Below are positions 16,209-24,679 of a stretch of 64,000 nucleotides of DNA, in pieces. The stretch spans positions 620,001-684,000 of the forward strand of contig NZ_JABFNK010000005.1 of assembly GCF_020386975.1 (NCBI RefSeq). The letters are read 5' to 3'. How positions within the stretch are numbered: position 1 is the stretch's first letter; each line of letters begins with the position of its first letter. This DNA comes from Thermococcus bergensis (lineage in GTDB: Archaea; Methanobacteriota_B; Thermococci; Thermococcales; Thermococcaceae). The notes beneath the pieces are model-generated. The model was not told where the DNA came from. It made no database searches and worked only from the letters and a program-made list of their open reading frames with translations. Position numbers and translations under genes: made by a program.

Positions 16209-16627
16209 GATAAGACCTCCCGTTGTAGAGGTTAATGGACAATAAGTGTAGTAATTCCTTAGGATTATCAATTTAAAAAGATACCTAATAGTCCAAATGT
16301 AGTATCCTGTGTTTTGAATTGACTTCCAGTAATAACTCAAGATTCGAGAACGTACCATGCTAGGCGATGAATAGGTGAGGATACTTCAAATTTGCTGGGC
16401 AAATCCTTTTAAGCGATGGTTTAGAAAAGTTGTTGAGATGTGAGGCGATGAATCGGGGTGTTTGGGCGATGAATTCCTCTCCTCTCTAATGGCTTTGTTT
16501 GGTAAATGCGGCGATTTCCGCCGTGTTTTGGAGTGTGGGGCGATGAAGAGATTCATCCCTCCTGACGGGACTTGCTCCCCCGAGATGAAGAGGCGGTCCC
16601 CCCTCGAGCCTTTTTGAGGTGATTACA
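16209..16627. other. 419-bp non-coding region with repeated GGCGATGAA words and a GC-rich right half
   Basis: No convincing protein gene on either strand. GGCGATGAA or GGGCGATGAA occurs at 16363-16371, 16444-16452, 16465-16473 and 16539-16547, all on the plus strand, with irregular spacing. A CCTTTTAAG TATA-like element at about 16408-16416 could start a plus-strand RNA near 16437. Small hairpins are visible: GGCG/CGCC at 16510-16522 and GATGAA/TTCATC at 16542-16557. The last 80 bp are C/G-rich and end in the ribosome site of the next gene. Confidence 0.5.
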
Positions 16628-17317
16628 ATGATTCCCATAGAAATCCCACCAAACACGGTAATGCTCAAGGGGATAGGGTATGATTCAAACATCTATTTGT
16701 TTCGAGATCGGAGAGAAGGCTTGATAGTTGATACTGGAACAGGGGTTTACTGGCACAGGTATTTTGAGGTGTTTGATAGGGAAGGCTACCTTGAGGGTTT
16801 AGAAAAAGTCACGATTCTGAATACGCATGAGCACTTCGACCACATTGGAGGAAATAGAAAGTTTAAGGAGTTTTTGGAGGAGAGAGGTATTAAAGTTTTC
16901 TTTGCTGCCCACACTCTCACAGCGGAGGTTATTGAAAAGGGAAACGACTACATTATTCTCTCATACGCCTATGGAAGACGGTTTATGCCGCATAGTGTTG
17001 ATATAAGGCTTGATGATGGAAGCGTTTTGAAGGTCGGAAGTAAGGAGCTTAAAGTCATCTATACACCCGGCCATACTGCAGGAAGCCTCTGTCTATATGA
17101 GCCAGAAGAAAAAGTCCTTTTTACAGGGGATACTGTGTTTAGGGGCACGGTTGGAAGGACTGACTTGCCCACGGGGAGCTTTGAAGAGTTGGTAAGAAGC
17201 CTAAAGAAGCTGGAGGCACTGGATGTTTACATTGCCTTGCCCGGACATGGGAAGCCTATAACAAACTGGGAAGAGAATTTTGAATTAATCAAAAAGGTTT
17301 TGGGGGCTTTTGAGTGA
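16628..17317 (+). CDS. Metallo-beta-lactamase-fold hydrolase (glyoxalase II-like)
   Basis: 229 residues. The zinc site is complete: THEHFDHIGG, the His in TPGHTAGS, the Asp in FTGDTVFRG and the last His in LPGHGKPI. GRTDLPTG after the Asp is typical of the glyoxalase II/persulfide dioxygenase group, which hydrolyses thioesters or related substrates in the cytoplasm. The substrate is unknown. The ATG at 16628 has GAGGTGAT upstream; the in-frame GTG at 16619 is part of that site. The stop overlaps the GTG start of the next gene (GTGA), so the two are translationally coupled. Confidence 0.9.
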   Translation: MIPIEIPPNTVMLKGIGYDSNIYLFRDRREGLIVDTGTGVYWHRYFEVFDREGYLEGLEKVTILNTHEHFDHIGGNRKFKEFLEERGIKVFFAAHTLTAEVIEKGNDYIILSYAYGRRFMPHSVDIRLDDGSVLKVGSKELKVIYTPGHTAGSLCLYEPEEKVLFTGDTVFRGTVGRTDLPTGSFEELVRSLKKLEALDVYIALPGHGKPITNWEENFELIKKVLGAFE

Positions 17318-17577
17318 GAAAGGGCTTCGTCAAGGAGGTTCTCTCCAAAATTAAATATGACCCGAGAGAGAATGAGGATGATTACTACATAGTTATTGAG
17401 CATAGGGGCGCGTATGGAAATGTCAAGAAAATCCCAGTTAAGCTCATAGAGCTTGGTCATGGCTATTTTTTCATTGAAGATACTCAGATTCCTTACCATA
17501 GAATCCTGGCTGTCGTTAGAAAAGACGGAAAGGTTGTCTGGAAGAAGAGTGGACTCGGGGATGACGTGAGATTTTGA
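17314..17577 (+). CDS. DUF504 / MJ1316 RNA cyclic-group end recognition domain protein
   Basis: 87 residues beginning at GTG inside the GTGA overlap with the MBL gene. The sequence EVLSKIKYDPRENEDDYYIVIEHRG, IELGHGYFFIEDTQIPYHRIL and the end VVWKKSG match the small archaeal DUF504 family, a domain proposed to recognise RNA ends with 2',3'-cyclic phosphates. It stands alone here. Together with the TatD nuclease downstream this suggests a nucleic-acid processing neighbourhood, but no direct evidence links them. Confidence 0.85.
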   Translation: MRKGFVKEVLSKIKYDPRENEDDYYIVIEHRGAYGNVKKIPVKLIELGHGYFFIEDTQIPYHRILAVVRKDGKVVWKKSGLGDDVRF

Positions 17578-17621
17578 GCTTAGGAGCTTGAGGATGAAGC
17601 TCAAATAAAGGGGGTGCCGAA

Positions 17622-18383
17622 ATGATAGACGCTCATGCTCATGTGGAGATGTTCAAGAAGGAAATCCCTGCAATCGTTGAAGAAAGCCAAAAACATCTTG
17701 ATGCAATAGTGGATTCCATAACCGAGTACCGGAAATTCCATGTATGGAAAAGCTGGGAGCTCCTAAAGCCGTATTTTGGCTTCATATTCCCAACTCTGGG
17801 CTTTGCCCCAAACGAAGCGAGAAGGGGCAACTGGGAGAAGGTCAGGAGGGTTGAGGGGTTTATAATGGAGCATGGGGATGAAATCGTTGCCGTTGGTGAG
17901 ATTGGGCTTGACTACTACTATGCCGAAACAGAAGAAGAGCGAAAGAACCAGCGTGAAATATTCAGCCATTTCCTTGAGCTTGCTACCGAGCTTGGCAAAC
18001 CGGTTGTTCTTCACGCGAGGGATGCTGAAAGAGAAGTTTATGAGGCAGTCCAGAGGAGAGGTCTCCATGGCTACTTCCACTCCTATACCGGAGATGTTGA
18101 AACAGCTAAAGAGATCGCTGAGAACGGGCATTTCATAGGTATAAGCACCGGAGTGGCTTTCATTCCTGAAGTGAGGAAAGTTGTAGAGGCTTTGGACGTT
18201 GAGAACATTCTCGTTGAGACCGATGCTCCATATATGAGTCCTTTCAAGGGCGAAAGAAATAAGCCGTATTATGTGAAGTTCGCCATTGAGGAAATAGCTA
18301 AAATAAAGGACATGTCGGTTGAGGAGGTAGAGAGAATAACTCATAAAAACGCTGTTAGGTTCTTTAAGCTGAATCTGAGGTGA
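17622..18383 (+). CDS. TatD-family metal-dependent hydrolase (putative DNase)
   Basis: 253 residues, TIM-barrel amidohydrolase. Metal ligands: HAH at residues 4-6 (IDAHAHVE), the Glu in VGEIGLDYY, His in VLHARD, His in YFHSYTG and Asp in ETDAPYMSP. TatD proteins are Mg-dependent 3'-5' exonucleases or DNases acting in DNA repair or RNA turnover. ATG 17622 has GGGGGTG 5 bases upstream. It belongs to a same-strand run from the MBL gene to the 95-residue protein after it, with its stop inside the next ribosome site. Confidence 0.92.
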   Translation: MIDAHAHVEMFKKEIPAIVEESQKHLDAIVDSITEYRKFHVWKSWELLKPYFGFIFPTLGFAPNEARRGNWEKVRRVEGFIMEHGDEIVAVGEIGLDYYYAETEEERKNQREIFSHFLELATELGKPVVLHARDAEREVYEAVQRRGLHGYFHSYTGDVETAKEIAENGHFIGISTGVAFIPEVRKVVEALDVENILVETDAPYMSPFKGERNKPYYVKFAIEEIAKIKDMSVEEVERITHKNAVRFFKLNLR

Positions 18384-18388
18384 TTCCT

Positions 18389-18676
18389 ATGGAGGAAGTT
18401 GAGAAGGTTAAGGCGTTATGCAGGGAGCTCGGAGAGGAACATCTTGTTAGGGCAGTGGATTCATTTGTATCCCTTCAGAAGGAGCTCTCAAGCAAAAAAG
18501 GGGAAGACTTCATAAACATCGCCATACTGGGATTTATTGAGGGGATTCTCGTAAGTCTCTCAAGAAAGTACGAAGACGAAAAGATAAGTGGGATTTTGGA
18601 GGAAGTTAAGGCAAAACGGGCGGAGCTGGAAGAGAAATTTAAGAAGCCAAGAGTTCCACTCTTTGAAAATCCCTAA
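18389..18676 (+). CDS. Conserved small helical protein of unknown function
   Basis: 95 residues, almost all alpha-helical by composition (VEKVKALCRELGEEHLVRAV, many Glu/Lys). No recognisable motif. One Cys near residue 10. The ATG at 18389 follows GAGGTGATTCCT, which also carries the stop of tatD, so the two genes are coupled. It could be a partner of TatD or simply part of the same operon; I do not recognise a function. Confidence 0.75.
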   Translation: MEEVEKVKALCRELGEEHLVRAVDSFVSLQKELSSKKGEDFINIAILGFIEGILVSLSRKYEDEKISGILEEVKAKRAELEEKFKKPRVPLFENP

Positions 18677-18736
18677 TCAACCCTGGCTGTAGTCCTCATA
18701 GCCGCGGGCTCGGGGGTGGCCTCTTTCATCACCCTC
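18673..18736 (-). ncRNA. Possible C/D-box-like guide RNA with degenerate D boxes
   Basis: On the minus strand a perfect C box GTGATGA (18726-18732) is followed by about 13 nt, CCGA (D'-like), about 10 nt, ATGAGGA (C'-like, one mismatch), 12 nt and TTGA (D-like, 18677-18680). A BRE/TATA-like AAAAAGCATTAAAATA lies about 25 bp upstream (18755-18771). The spacing fits an archaeal box C/D sRNA, but neither D box is the canonical CTGA, so the call is tentative. Confidence 0.35.
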
Positions 18737-18775
18737 GTCTCTGAATTCTGGCAATTCTATTTTAATGCTTTTTCC

Positions 18776-20290
18776 TCAGTAGAAATCCTTGAAGAGCTCG
18801 TCCTCTTGCAGGTAGCTTCGCCTTAGTTTGAGTGCAGTTTTTGCCTTCTCAAGCTCCCTCCCAAGGTAAAAAGCGTGTCTGGGTGAAATTTCGAAATGTT
18901 CTAAGATTGTGTCAATTATTGCGTTTGGTTCTTCTCCAACCACTGTTAGGAGCTGTTTAGTGCCCTTGTGTGCTATCACCCATATCTTATTGTCCTTGAG
19001 GAAAATCCTGAAGTAGATATCCTCAAGCTTCACGCCTTTTTCCTCGGCATTTACGATTGGGGATTTCACGGTATAGGTAACTCCCTTGCTTCTTTTTTCC
19101 TTTAAGAGTAATAGGTCAAAGCCAAGGTCTTTGGGAACCTCAAAGATCATCATGTCCAGAGCTCTCTTCAGCTCCTTGACACTCCCCCTGCACTTCGTGC
19201 TGACTTCCGTAGTGAGGAGGAGTGAGATGTTCAGTTCTTTCGCAACTCCGGCTAGTAGGGCGTTAATCCCTACGCTGTCTGCGTCTATCATCTCCACAAC
19301 GTTTCCGACCCCAGCTAAGAGAACATCTTCCTTGTGCTTTTCTCTGTAGAGCTGGAAGGCTGAGATGGAGCGGGCTAAGTGAGGAACATGCTCAAGAATC
19401 AAATCCGGAATAACCCTCTTATACCCTAGGGAAAGCGCTTTTTCTTTGAGCTGCTCTAAGAATTCAACTCTCTCTCGGGGATTGGTTGGGAAATAGCCTT
19501 TTTTCTGATTTGTCGGGATCAAAACGACGGGCTTTTCAGTCACCATATCTTCTAGGTTGCTTTCATCAACGCTTAAAAATAAGTCCGCGAAGTCGAGGGC
19601 TTTTTCAAGTTCTCTTGGGTTTAGGGAATCGAAGCTTATCGGAACCGTATAACCGGAGTTTTTTAGGGCTTCTCTAAGCTCTGGAATGCTCTCGATGAAG
19701 TCGAGGTTTTCTTCTCCGCTGACCATTCCTATATCAACTATATCGGCTCCGCTCTTAATATAGTAGACAGCCTTATTGAAAAGCTCTTCAAAGCTGAGCT
19801 TTGGGGCATCTACAATCTCGGCTATTATTCTCTGCGGAAAGTCAAGTCCGACGGGCAGATTTCCTATAAGGAAGTTATAAGGCCTCTTGAGGGCTTTTTC
19901 AATGTATTTTTTGTTTTTTGCCTTGTTTTTAATGTCCTCGACTTTCTTGAGGGCATCTATCTCAAATAGGTCATCAGCGGGAATTTCTTTGCTCAACTTG
20001 AACCCATTTTTGAGTGCTTGAAGGACTTGAGGTAAGTCATAGGCATTTCTTGGACCTTTAAACGTGGGAATTCCTAGGGCATCTTCAATCTCCTGAGCAG
20101 AACCTCTCACAAGCCCGGGAATTAGTATCAGGTCGTAATCCTTTATGTGGGCTTTTTTTAAGCAGTTTACAATCATTTTCGGCGTTAGAAAAGCAGCCAC
20201 ACTAACCGGACATACAACCACATCGCACCCTTTTCCATACTTCCTAACCAGAGGCTCTGCGAGGATTCCCGTGACGAGTAAGATTTTCAT
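18776..20290 (-). CDS. Dihydropteroate synthase-related protein
   Basis: 504 residues. The N-terminal about 150 residues (TGILAEPLVRKYGKGCDVVVCPVSVAAFLTP, LILIPGLVRGSAQ, GPRNAYDLP) are the archaeal extension of this family. The middle is the pterin-binding TIM barrel (IIAEIVDAPKLSFEELFNKAVYY..GADIVDIG, VPISFDSLN). A C-terminal domain of about 150 residues follows. The family occurs in archaea and is thought to serve tetrahydromethanopterin or folate-like cofactor pathways; activity unproven. A TATA box on the minus strand (TTTATAA, about 20313-20320) lies about 25 bp upstream, so the message is probably leaderless from 20290, which favours this start over an in-frame ATG 21 bases upstream. 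Confidence 0.85.
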   Translation of the reverse strand: MKILLVTGILAEPLVRKYGKGCDVVVCPVSVAAFLTPKMIVNCLKKAHIKDYDLILIPGLVRGSAQEIEDALGIPTFKGPRNAYDLPQVLQALKNGFKLSKEIPADDLFEIDALKKVEDIKNKAKNKKYIEKALKRPYNFLIGNLPVGLDFPQRIIAEIVDAPKLSFEELFNKAVYYIKSGADIVDIGMVSGEENLDFIESIPELREALKNSGYTVPISFDSLNPRELEKALDFADLFLSVDESNLEDMVTEKPVVLIPTNQKKGYFPTNPRERVEFLEQLKEKALSLGYKRVIPDLILEHVPHLARSISAFQLYREKHKEDVLLAGVGNVVEMIDADSVGINALLAGVAKELNISLLLTTEVSTKCRGSVKELKRALDMMIFEVPKDLGFDLLLLKEKRSKGVTYTVKSPIVNAEEKGVKLEDIYFRIFLKDNKIWVIAHKGTKQLLTVVGEEPNAIIDTILEHFEISPRHAFYLGRELEKAKTALKLRRSYLQEDELFKDFY

Positions 20291-20429
20291 GTTATCATTT
20301 TTGCATTTCATGGTTATAAATCTCTCTCAAAAGGTTTATTAGAGCAGGGCTGTTCTTTAAACGATAACTACCGGAACATTTGAATATTTTTGGTTCCGTA
20401 AAGCTTAAATGGTTTTGAGTCATATTTTT

Positions 20430-20605
20430 TGATGGTGTGGCAGTCTCCGATATGTGGGGGAAAGTTAAGCCCGAATGGAGACTGCTGAAAGCCCTGAAGA
20501 TGTGGGGAGTTCCCGTTCCCCCCGAAAGCCCTCCGATGAAGACGGGAGGAGGGAAGCCTACCCGTTACGAAATTAACACCCTACACACACTTTACGGGTA
20601 GGCAG
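20430..20605 (+). ncRNA. Large structured non-coding RNA with two perfect long stems
   Basis: A TATA-like CTTAAAT at 20403-20409 is about 25-28 bp before the first stem. Perfect arms: GCAGTCTCC (20440-20448) with GGAGACTGC (20477-20485), and GCCTACCCGT (20556-20565) with ACGGGTAGGC (20594-20603). Between them GGGGA/TCCCC (about 20503-20520) and CCCTCC/GGAGGG (20529-20534/20548-20553) can pair. The block is clearly more GC-rich than its flanks, as expected of structural RNA in a hyperthermophile. Stem-loops with internal pockets and an ANA-type trinucleotide after the last stem are reminiscent of H/ACA guide RNAs, but the family is not identified. The next gene starts 30 bp later, so a leader-RNA role is also possible. 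Confidence 0.6.
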
Positions 20606-20634
20606 AACGGTTCTCAATTAATCGAGGCAGTTCC

Positions 20635-21396
20635 ATGATCGTGGTGAAAAATCTCACTAAGAAGTTTGGCGAGAAAACAGTGCTCAACGGGATAAGCTTT
20701 AGGGTTAATGATGGTGAGATTTATGGACTTCTGGGTCCTAATGGAAGTGGAAAATCGACTACAATGAAGATTCTAGTTGGTATACTCAAACCGACTTCTG
20801 GAAGTGTAACTATAGAGGGCATTGACCCTTTAAGAGACCCCACAAAGGTGAAAGAAGTTGTAGGGTTTGTACCCGAAACCCCTGTTCTGTATGAAAGCTT
20901 AACACCAGAAGAGTTCTTTAACTTTGTTGGGGGTGTTAGGGGTATTGCCAAAGAAAAGCTGGAAGAGAGGGTTAACTATCTCGTCAAGGCCTTTGGAATC
21001 GAGGAGTACCTCCATCAGTTTATTGGGACGTTAAGCTTTGGTACGCAGCAGAAGATTTCCCTTATCTCTGCCCTACTCCACGACCCACAAGTTCTTGTTC
21101 TTGATGAGGCCATGAACGGCCTTGATCCTAAAAGTGCCCGGATATTAAGGGAGCTTTTGCTCGAATTCAGGGAAGAGGGGAGAAGCATAGTATTTTCCAC
21201 TCACGTGCTGCCTCTGGCAGAGATGATATGTGACAGGATTGGGCTTATCTACCGGGGAGAGCTTATTGTGGAGGGTACAATGGAGGAGTTAAAAGAGAAA
21301 GCTCATGAAGAAAACTTGGAAGATATTTTCCTCAAGCTGACAGAGAGCAAAGGGGAAGTGGAAAATATTTTGCAGGCCCTAAAAGGTGCGCTGTAG
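20635..21396 (+). CDS. ABC transporter ATP-binding protein (ABC-2 type exporter)
   Basis: 253 residues. Walker A GPNGSGKST, Q-loop FVPETP, signature LSFGTQQK (a variant of LSGGQ), Walker B VLVLDEAMNGLDP and the switch His in STHVL are all present. The group pairs with ABC-2 permeases to export lipids, drugs or ions. Its partner permease follows after 8 bp with its own GGTGAT site. The gene lies 30 bp after the structured RNA block on the same strand. Confidence 0.9.
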   Translation: MIVVKNLTKKFGEKTVLNGISFRVNDGEIYGLLGPNGSGKSTTMKILVGILKPTSGSVTIEGIDPLRDPTKVKEVVGFVPETPVLYESLTPEEFFNFVGGVRGIAKEKLEERVNYLVKAFGIEEYLHQFIGTLSFGTQQKISLISALLHDPQVLVLDEAMNGLDPKSARILRELLLEFREEGRSIVFSTHVLPLAEMICDRIGLIYRGELIVEGTMEELKEKAHEENLEDIFLKLTESKGEVENILQALKGAL

Positions 21397-21404
21397 GTGA
21401 TTCT

Positions 21405-22883
21405 ATGCTTAGAATTCTTTATCGCGAGCTTCATTATCAGATAGCAAAGAGGAACCCTCTGATAGCAAATGATGAGAAACAGTTCCAAAAGACAATTAAA
21501 AATGCTATGGACATTAAACGGGGCATTGGAGTTCAGGTACTTGGTTTCCTTCCATTTGGCTTGTTGATGGCGTCTACTTTTGCTTTTACCGATGAAAAGT
21601 TAGTTATTTCCTCTCTCATGGTCTCCCTCGCACTGATACCATTCGTATTCGCGATGTACGTTACCGCAGTACAGACTTCCTACATTCTTTCGGTGGGCTT
21701 ATTTGAGCCTTTAAAGCTTCTTCCAATAAAAATGGGCTCCAGATATCTCAGCGGTCTTTTGCTTCTTGAAATTTCTCCATCTCTTGCCACAGTCCTCCCA
21801 AGTGCGCTCTTTCTTATGCTGAAGTACCCTTTACCGGGGATTCTCTCATTCCTCTGGCTACTGCTGGGGTTATTTTTGGGACACACGCTTGGATTGCTTT
21901 TGGTTAACTTTTTCTCTCTCAGGATACATCAAAGGGCAGGAAGAGGGCATTTTTTGAAGAGCTTTGCCCGGGTCGTGATGTTCCTGCTCTTCATAGGCAT
22001 GTTTATGATGATGAATTACCTTCAATCCTACATAAGAGAGCATTCTGGAGAAGTTGCCGCGATAGTGAAAAAGTACTTTGTTGCTTATCCTTTTGCGGTC
22101 TCTTCTATCTTTGAGCCTCTGAGAAGTATGGCGCTTTTTCTTGCATATTTGGGTATTTTTGGGTTTGTGTATTATCAAACCCTCAAAGAAGTATGGAAAA
22201 AGATCCTCGAACCCCCTGTGGTTTCGGAAAGGCGCATAATCTCGAAGTTTAGGGCGTCGCCAAAGGGCAAAATCTTAGCGCTGGTTTTAAAAGATTTTAA
22301 AATATTCGTTAGAAAACCGGCGATGCTTGTTGCCTTTCTCTTTCCTGTCTACATAATTTTTCCGACACTTGTGTCTGTCTTTCAGTGGGGGGAAGTGGAG
22401 GTGGAAGAACTCTTACCTGTGCTCTTTGTGATTGGCCTGTTTTCCGTTCCGGGCGCTGATGCAGTTCTCAAAGTCGAAGGAAAGAATCTAGATTTTCTCA
22501 GGGCCCTTCCCATAAAAAAGAAAGACTTCGTCATTGCAAAAGTTGTATCAATGGCCCTTATTCCGACCTTCTTAGGGCTTTCCTTAGTTAGTCTTGGAGC
22601 TTTTTATAACCCGGCGGCTTTTGTTTTATTGCCCTACGCTCTTTTCCTTCCGTTTATAGCCTCTTCCATAACGATGCTTTATTTTTTCAGGTATAAGGGA
22701 GAAGAGATAGGCATTCCTGAGCTTAGGTGGCCGCATATAGTCCTTATGTTCATAATCGTGGGTATAGTTTTTGGTGTCATTGCTCTTCCGATTTTTGTAG
22801 GCGCTAATGTAATTGAAAGCGAACTGATAGCCCTTGTGACGTCTTTAACTCTGGCATTCCTCCTTGGAAGGCTCAGCAGGTGA
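21405..22883 (+). CDS. ABC transporter permease (multi-spanning)
   Basis: 492 residues with about ten to twelve hydrophobic segments (for example VLGFLPFGLLMASTFAF, SFLWLLLGLFLGHTLGLLL, VVMFLLFIGMFMMM, and three near the C terminus). The N-terminal cytosolic part and the middle loop KILEPPVVSERRIISKFR are charged. It has no recognisable substrate motif. The ATG at 21405 follows GGTGATTCT and lies 8 bp after the ATPase gene, so the pair forms one exporter. The 3' end overlaps the convergent MTH938-like gene by 11 bp. Confidence 0.88.
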   Translation: MLRILYRELHYQIAKRNPLIANDEKQFQKTIKNAMDIKRGIGVQVLGFLPFGLLMASTFAFTDEKLVISSLMVSLALIPFVFAMYVTAVQTSYILSVGLFEPLKLLPIKMGSRYLSGLLLLEISPSLATVLPSALFLMLKYPLPGILSFLWLLLGLFLGHTLGLLLVNFFSLRIHQRAGRGHFLKSFARVVMFLLFIGMFMMMNYLQSYIREHSGEVAAIVKKYFVAYPFAVSSIFEPLRSMALFLAYLGIFGFVYYQTLKEVWKKILEPPVVSERRIISKFRASPKGKILALVLKDFKIFVRKPAMLVAFLFPVYIIFPTLVSVFQWGEVEVEELLPVLFVIGLFSVPGADAVLKVEGKNLDFLRALPIKKKDFVIAKVVSMALIPTFLGLSLVSLGAFYNPAAFVLLPYALFLPFIASSITMLYFFRYKGEEIGIPELRWPHIVLMFIIVGIVFGVIALPIFVGANVIESELIALVTSLTLAFLLGRLSR

Positions 22884-23226
22884 TGTGGAATATTGCAAGA
22901 GTTTTTTTCTTTTCTCTGAGCTCGTTGAAAAGCTGTGCTGCCTCGGGAGTGGGCCTTTCGATTATTTCCTTCCCTTCTATTAGCTTCTTGCTTTCAGGGA
23001 GGAGTGAAAGCATCCCATAGATGCCCGTTCCAACGACAAGGACTTCAAAATCTTCTTTTAAGTATTCTTTCAGCTCCTCCGGGTCGAGCTTGTGGCTTGT
23101 TCCGTACTTTTCTTTTGAGATCCACTTTTTGCGCCTCTCAGCTTTTCCCGAAGGATAGAGAACAACGTCGTGAGAATATTCTCTCCCTTGTATGACTATT
23201 TTCCCAAACTCAACTTTATCTATCAT
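22873..23226 (-). CDS. MTH938-domain protein (DUF498-like)
   Basis: 117 residues. [21 protein letters not shown], then [18 protein letters not shown] and [17 protein letters not shown] match the small MTH938/NDUFAF3-like fold found in archaea and in eukaryotic complex I assembly factors. Biochemical role in archaea is unknown. The ATG at 23226 was taken because GGTGG is 5-6 bases upstream; the adjacent ATG at 23229 is also possible. It overlaps the end of the Nudix gene by 11 bp and probably shares its transcript. Confidence 0.8.
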   Translation of the reverse strand: MIDKVEFGKIVIQGREYSHDVVLYPSGKAERRKKWISKEKYGTSHKLDPEELKEYLKEDFEVLVVGTGIYGMLSLLPESKKLIEGKEIIERPTPEAAQLFNELREKKKTLAIFHITC

Positions 23227-23743
23227 CATAACCACCCAGAGCACGAAGCGCATCCTCAACAATCTTCCTGTGGTCAAAAGCAAGCTTCAGGTTTTTCACT
23301 TCGTCAATCTTGAAAACCCTTGCTTCACTCGCGTCATCTCCTCCCTTTAGAGTCCCATTACCCCTGGCTAGAAATGCTATCGTAACCGTATGCCCTCTTG
23401 GATCCCTATTGGGGTCACTGTAAACTCCTACGAGCCTTAAGAGCTCTATGTCCAGACCTGTTTCTTCTTTTGCTTCCCTCATTGCAGCATCTTCCACCTT
23501 TTCGCCGTATTCTACGAATCCTCCCGGAAGAGCCCAGTGGTCTTTATATGGCTCATTGCGCCTCTTTATGAGCACTATCCCATCTTTGTGCAGTATTACG
23601 AGGTCTACGGTTAAACCTATGCACCTATGAAGCTCGGCCTTAATCTCAGGATATTTGCTTTGTATCAGATTTTTTATCTCTTCCTTAATGGGGGTTATGT
23701 CGTATCCTCTCGGCGTCTTCAGGAGGAGGACGTATCGCTCCAT
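23216..23743 (-). CDS. Nudix hydrolase (ADP-ribose pyrophosphatase-like)
   Basis: 175 residues. The Nudix box is complete: [20 protein letters not shown] followed by ETGLD (G-x5-E-x7-RE-x2-EE-x-G). About 60 N-terminal residues precede the Nudix core ([26 protein letters not shown]). [18 protein letters not shown] after the box is typical of archaeal ADP-ribose pyrophosphatases, which hydrolyse ADP-ribose to AMP and ribose-5-phosphate. ATG 23743 follows AGGTGAGACT. A longer in-frame start at 23779 would nearly abut the PfkB gene and has no ribosome site. Confidence 0.88.
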   Translation of the reverse strand: MERYVLLLKTPRGYDITPIKEEIKNLIQSKYPEIKAELHRCIGLTVDLVILHKDGIVLIKRRNEPYKDHWALPGGFVEYGEKVEDAAMREAKEETGLDIELLRLVGVYSDPNRDPRGHTVTIAFLARGNGTLKGGDDASEARVFKIDEVKNLKLAFDHRKIVEDALRALGGYDDR

Positions 23744-23778
23744 AGTCTCACCTCGGCTAAGTCCCTTCTCATCATTCA

Positions 23779-24633
23779 TCAGCGTGCTGACGTTTCCTCA
23801 TCGGTGTTTGCTTTTTCTACTTTTACAAATTTAGCCTTTTCCATGGCTTCAGCAATGGGGAAGTCAATTGTTCGTCTCTCCAAAAACGTCGCCGTAAAGG
23901 CATTCGCTCTCTTTAGGGCTTGAATAAATGGGCAGTCCATGTAGAAATATGCAAAGCTTGCCAGGAAAACGTCTCCAGCTCCGGTGGGGTCAGCAACGTC
24001 AATCTTAAGTGGATAATAAACGTATTTCTCCCCTTTATAGTACGCTACGCCCCGCTCGGCTCCGTTTGAGATTAGAAGGACGTCAATATCGCCTGGATTT
24101 AAGTTCTTTATGTGCTGGAACTCATTGGCATCTGCGTGGACAATATGAGCATTTTTTAAAAACTCCCCGTTTATCTCGTTTAACACAACTCTCCCGTTTT
24201 CAAAGTCCCTAATAAACCCCTGGGCATCTGTGGCGACGTTTTTGGCTTTTACAAGGCTCAACGCTTCTGGAGGAATCTCATTTGCAACGGGATTGAACAG
24301 TATTATGTCAAACTTTTCTCGGGGGATTTCATCAAGGGTGAAGGGATCGGCCTTGGAGAGGAGCTTAAGCTGTCTGTTCTCTTCGTCTAGATAGAGGAGT
24401 TCATAGGCTGTGCTTTTCTCTGAGGGAATTATTATCGTTGATATTCCGTAAGATTCGAGCTCTTCAAGCCACTCAACTGGAAAGTCCTTTCCTACTTTGG
24501 TTAGAACCACAACTTCGCAGAACTTTGAGAGTGCAATTGATGAGTAATATGCCCCGCCGCCGATTCTCTCGGTTTTCCTTCCATCTTTTACTATGGTGTC
24601 GTGGGTTAAATGTCCAACCACCAGACATCTCAT
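23779..24633 (-). CDS. PfkB-family carbohydrate/nucleoside kinase
   Basis: 284 residues, ribokinase fold. N-terminal [10 protein letters not shown] and [13 protein letters not shown] are the PfkB signature 1 region, and [15 protein letters not shown] near residue 215 is signature 2 with the catalytic Asp in GAGD. It phosphorylates a sugar, nucleoside or cofactor precursor using ATP; the substrate cannot be told. ATG 24633 follows GGTGAGAGAA. It is divergent from the DapA-like gene with only 46 bp between the starts, and is upstream of the Nudix and MTH938 genes on the same strand. Confidence 0.88.
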   Translation of the reverse strand: MRCLVVGHLTHDTIVKDGRKTERIGGGAYYSSIALSKFCEVVVLTKVGKDFPVEWLEELESYGISTIIIPSEKSTAYELLYLDEENRQLKLLSKADPFTLDEIPREKFDIILFNPVANEIPPEALSLVKAKNVATDAQGFIRDFENGRVVLNEINGEFLKNAHIVHADANEFQHIKNLNPGDIDVLLISNGAERGVAYYKGEKYVYYPLKIDVADPTGAGDVFLASFAYFYMDCPFIQALKRANAFTATFLERRTIDFPIAEAMEKAKFVKVEKANTDEETSAR

Positions 24634-24647
24634 TTCTCTCACCGCAA

Positions 24648-24677
24648 GGTTTAATTAGGTAAAGCCCCCTTTTAAAT
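24648..24677. promoter_or_regulatory. Interleaved divergent promoters for the PfkB-like and DapA-like genes
   Basis: A plus-strand TATA (TTTAATTAG, about 24649-24657) lies 25 bp before the DapA-like start at 24680, predicting a leaderless message. A minus-strand TATA (ATTTAAAAG, about 24669-24677) lies about 25-30 bp before a short leader of the PfkB-like gene with its GGTGAG site. Each TATA box lies between the other box and its start, so the two polymerase complexes would overlap. Confidence 0.5.
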
Positions 24678-24679
24678 TG

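Noticed and set aside
16361-16548. The repeated GGCGATGAA words as a CRISPR array
   Set aside because: The repeat is only about 9 bp and the spacing is irregular (81, 21, 74); no cas genes are nearby.
16508-16565. A fluoride-type riboswitch in front of the MBL gene
   Set aside because: Only a short GGCG hairpin fits; the conserved pseudoknot and CTGATG segments are missing.
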